Shown here piece by piece: positions 62,804 through 64,000 of a stretch of DNA of 64,000 nt (its first letter is position 1; every line of letters begins with the position of its first letter). The notes beneath the pieces were generated by a model that saw only the letters and a list, made by a program, of their open reading frames with translations, did not search any database and was not told the origin of the DNA. This DNA is from Metabacillus idriensis (GTDB lineage Bacteria; Bacillota; Bacilli; Bacillales; Bacillaceae): assembly GCF_009674765.1 (NCBI RefSeq), contig NZ_WKKF01000004.1:124001-188000 (forward strand). The letters are read 5' to 3'. Position numbers and translations under genes: made by a program.

Positions 62804-63943
62804 TTGATCTATCTTGATAATAGTGCAACCACAAAACCATATGATGAAGTATTGCACGCTTTTGCACATGTTGCAACCCGTTTTTTCGCCAATCCATCCT
62901 CGCTGCACGGTCTAGGCGCAGAAGCTGAAAACCTGCTAGCGCAGGCAAGAAAACAAATGGCTGGCCTTTTAGGAGCAGATGAAAAAGAAATCATCTTCAC
63001 ATCAGGGGGCACTGAAGGAAATAACTTAGCCATTAAAGGCACGGCCCTTTCTCAAAAAAAAAGAGGGAATCATATTATTACTACCCAAATTGAACATCCT
63101 TCTGTCATTGAAAGCTGCAGACAGCTGCAAGAGCTGTTTGACTTTGACGTAACGTATCTTCCTGTAAATGAAGAAGGTATTGTTAAAGTCGAAGATATTA
63201 AAAAAAACATCAGGAAAGAAACCATTTTAGTATCCGTTATGCATGTGAATAATGAAACAGGATCGATTCAGCCCATAGAAAAAATCAGCAGTCTCCTTAA
63301 GGATTTTCCGGGAATTTATTTTCACGTTGATCATGTACAGGGGGCGGCTAAAGTTCCTCTTTCACTTAAAGGCATTGATTTATGTACACTATCAGGACAC
63401 AAATTCCATGCATTAAATGGCTGCGGAGTTTTATATGCCCGAAAAGGAATCAAAATCGAGCCCCTTTTATCAGGAGGCGCACAGGAGATGCAGACCCGTT
63501 CAGGCACGGAGAGCATCGCACTTGCAGTATCAATGGCAAAAGCGTTAAGAATGTCCGCTGAAAAATACGAAGCCTGCAAAAATGATTTGCAAAAGATGAA
63601 AAGAATGCTGATTGGAGAACTGAATAAAATAGATGGTATTGTCTTAAATACAGCTGAGATTGCATCAGCACCCCATATTATTAATTTTTCCGCACCTGGC
63701 ATTCAGGCAGAAGTGCTTTTACATATGCTTGAACAATCCGGAATCTATGTTTCAACAACATCTGCCTGTTCGTCAAAAAGAAAAAAGAGCAGCACGGTAC
63801 TGCTTGCTATGGGAAAAGGCGAAGCTGTGGCATCAAGCTCAATCCGCATAAGCCTTTCATATGAAAATACAATTGAAGAGCTGGAAGAATTTATGGCTGC
63901 TCTAAAGAAATCTCTTGAAAAATTAACGAAATTAACGAGGTAG
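62804..63943 (+). CDS. nifZ: Cysteine desulfurase NifZ (thiI-associated)
   Basis: 379-residue PLP enzyme of the NifS/IscS class: IYLDNSATTKPYDEV start, HVDHVQGAAK, LSGHKFHALNGCGVLY with the PLP Lys, and SACSSKRKKSS with the active-site Cys. It supplies sulfur to ThiI for 4-thiouridine in tRNA. TTG 62804 follows TTGGAGG. The thiI start lies 4 bases after its stop, which fixes the assignment. Confidence 0.95.
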   Translation: MIYLDNSATTKPYDEVLHAFAHVATRFFANPSSLHGLGAEAENLLAQARKQMAGLLGADEKEIIFTSGGTEGNNLAIKGTALSQKKRGNHIITTQIEHPSVIESCRQLQELFDFDVTYLPVNEEGIVKVEDIKKNIRKETILVSVMHVNNETGSIQPIEKISSLLKDFPGIYFHVDHVQGAAKVPLSLKGIDLCTLSGHKFHALNGCGVLYARKGIKIEPLLSGGAQEMQTRSGTESIALAVSMAKALRMSAEKYEACKNDLQKMKRMLIGELNKIDGIVLNTAEIASAPHIINFSAPGIQAEVLLHMLEQSGIYVSTTSACSSKRKKSSTVLLAMGKGEAVASSSIRISLSYENTIEELEEFMAALKKSLEKLTKLTR

Positions 63944-63947
63944 TAAG

Positions 63948-64000
63948 ATGAATTATGATCATATTTTAATCCGATATGGAGAAATTTCTACAAAAGGAAA
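63948..64000 (+). CDS. thiI: ThiI, tRNA 4-thiouridine synthetase (3' end missing)
   Basis: Only the first 17 codons are in the window: MNYDHILIRYGEISTKG, a typical ThiI N-terminus (ferredoxin-like and THUMP region). GAGG lies upstream. It is cotranscribed with nifZ. Confidence 0.88.
   Translation, partial: MNYDHILIRYGEISTKG

Overview
The window is a chromosomal segment of a Bacillus-like Firmicute (Bacillaceae in the broad sense). Both flanks carry core genes in an arrangement known from Bacillus subtilis: ytxJ (partial) and aroA on the left, then ccpA, acuCBA/acsA, a class A penicillin-binding protein, tyrS with a T-box, rpsD with its leader, dgcP, an fRMsr gene, refZ, hisJ, ezrA, braB, nifZ and the start of thiI on the right. 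Strong AGGAGG-type ribosome binding sites, TTG/GTG starts and short hairpin-plus-T terminators fit this assignment.

In B. subtilis aroA and ccpA are neighbours. Here they are separated by about 39 kb, most of it a polysaccharide (capsule/exopolysaccharide) island at roughly 3.5-39.5 kb. The left arm (minus strand, 3.5-10.8 kb) has a formyltransferase, a frameshifted polysaccharide deacetylase, LegB- and PtmE-like enzymes, a hexapeptide acyltransferase and an EpsC/CapD-type UDP-GlcNAc 4,6-dehydratase. The right arm (plus strand, 11.2-39.5 kb) starts with a fused epimerase/UDP-sugar 6-dehydrogenase, a GT4 glycosyltransferase, an AsnB-type amidotransferase, a Wzy-like polymerase, an EpsN-like aminotransferase, a Wzx flippase and a polysialyltransferase-like enzyme. 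Next come a metallophosphoesterase and a GMC oxidoreductase with a small membrane partner.

The most striking block (24.4-30.8 kb) reads as a polyprenyl-phosphate pentose pathway: a UbiA-type phosphoribosyltransferase, DprE1-like and DprE2-like epimerase subunits, a YbhN-like membrane protein, a divergent PAP2 protein and a GT-C glycosyltransferase. This is the logic of mycobacterial decaprenylphosphoryl-arabinose synthesis, placed in a Bacillus polysaccharide locus. It is followed by a Wzz-like protein and a tightly overlapping nonulosonic-acid operon (neuC, formyltransferase, PIG-L deacetylase, neuB, neuD, neuA), an EpsL-like initiating sugar transferase, a GNAT protein and a FemAB-like protein. 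The predicted product is a Wzx/Wzy polymer that could contain a bacillosamine-type sugar, an amidated uronic acid, an N-formylated legionaminic-type acid and a polyprenyl-phosphate-donated pentofuranose.

Between the island and ccpA lies a protein combining a seven-repeat YVTN propeller with a sugar-dehydrogenase-like domain. Non-coding features include a nine-unit 52-bp tandem repeat that ends in a truncated FtsA-like gene, cre-like sites at aroA, acuA/acsA and a methionine gamma-lyase gene, structured leaders at aroA and ccpA, a hairpin that covers the ribosome binding site of the first right-arm gene, and a LexA-like box in the promoter of a decayed small gene. All functional assignments come from reading the sequence and remembered family features; no database search was run.
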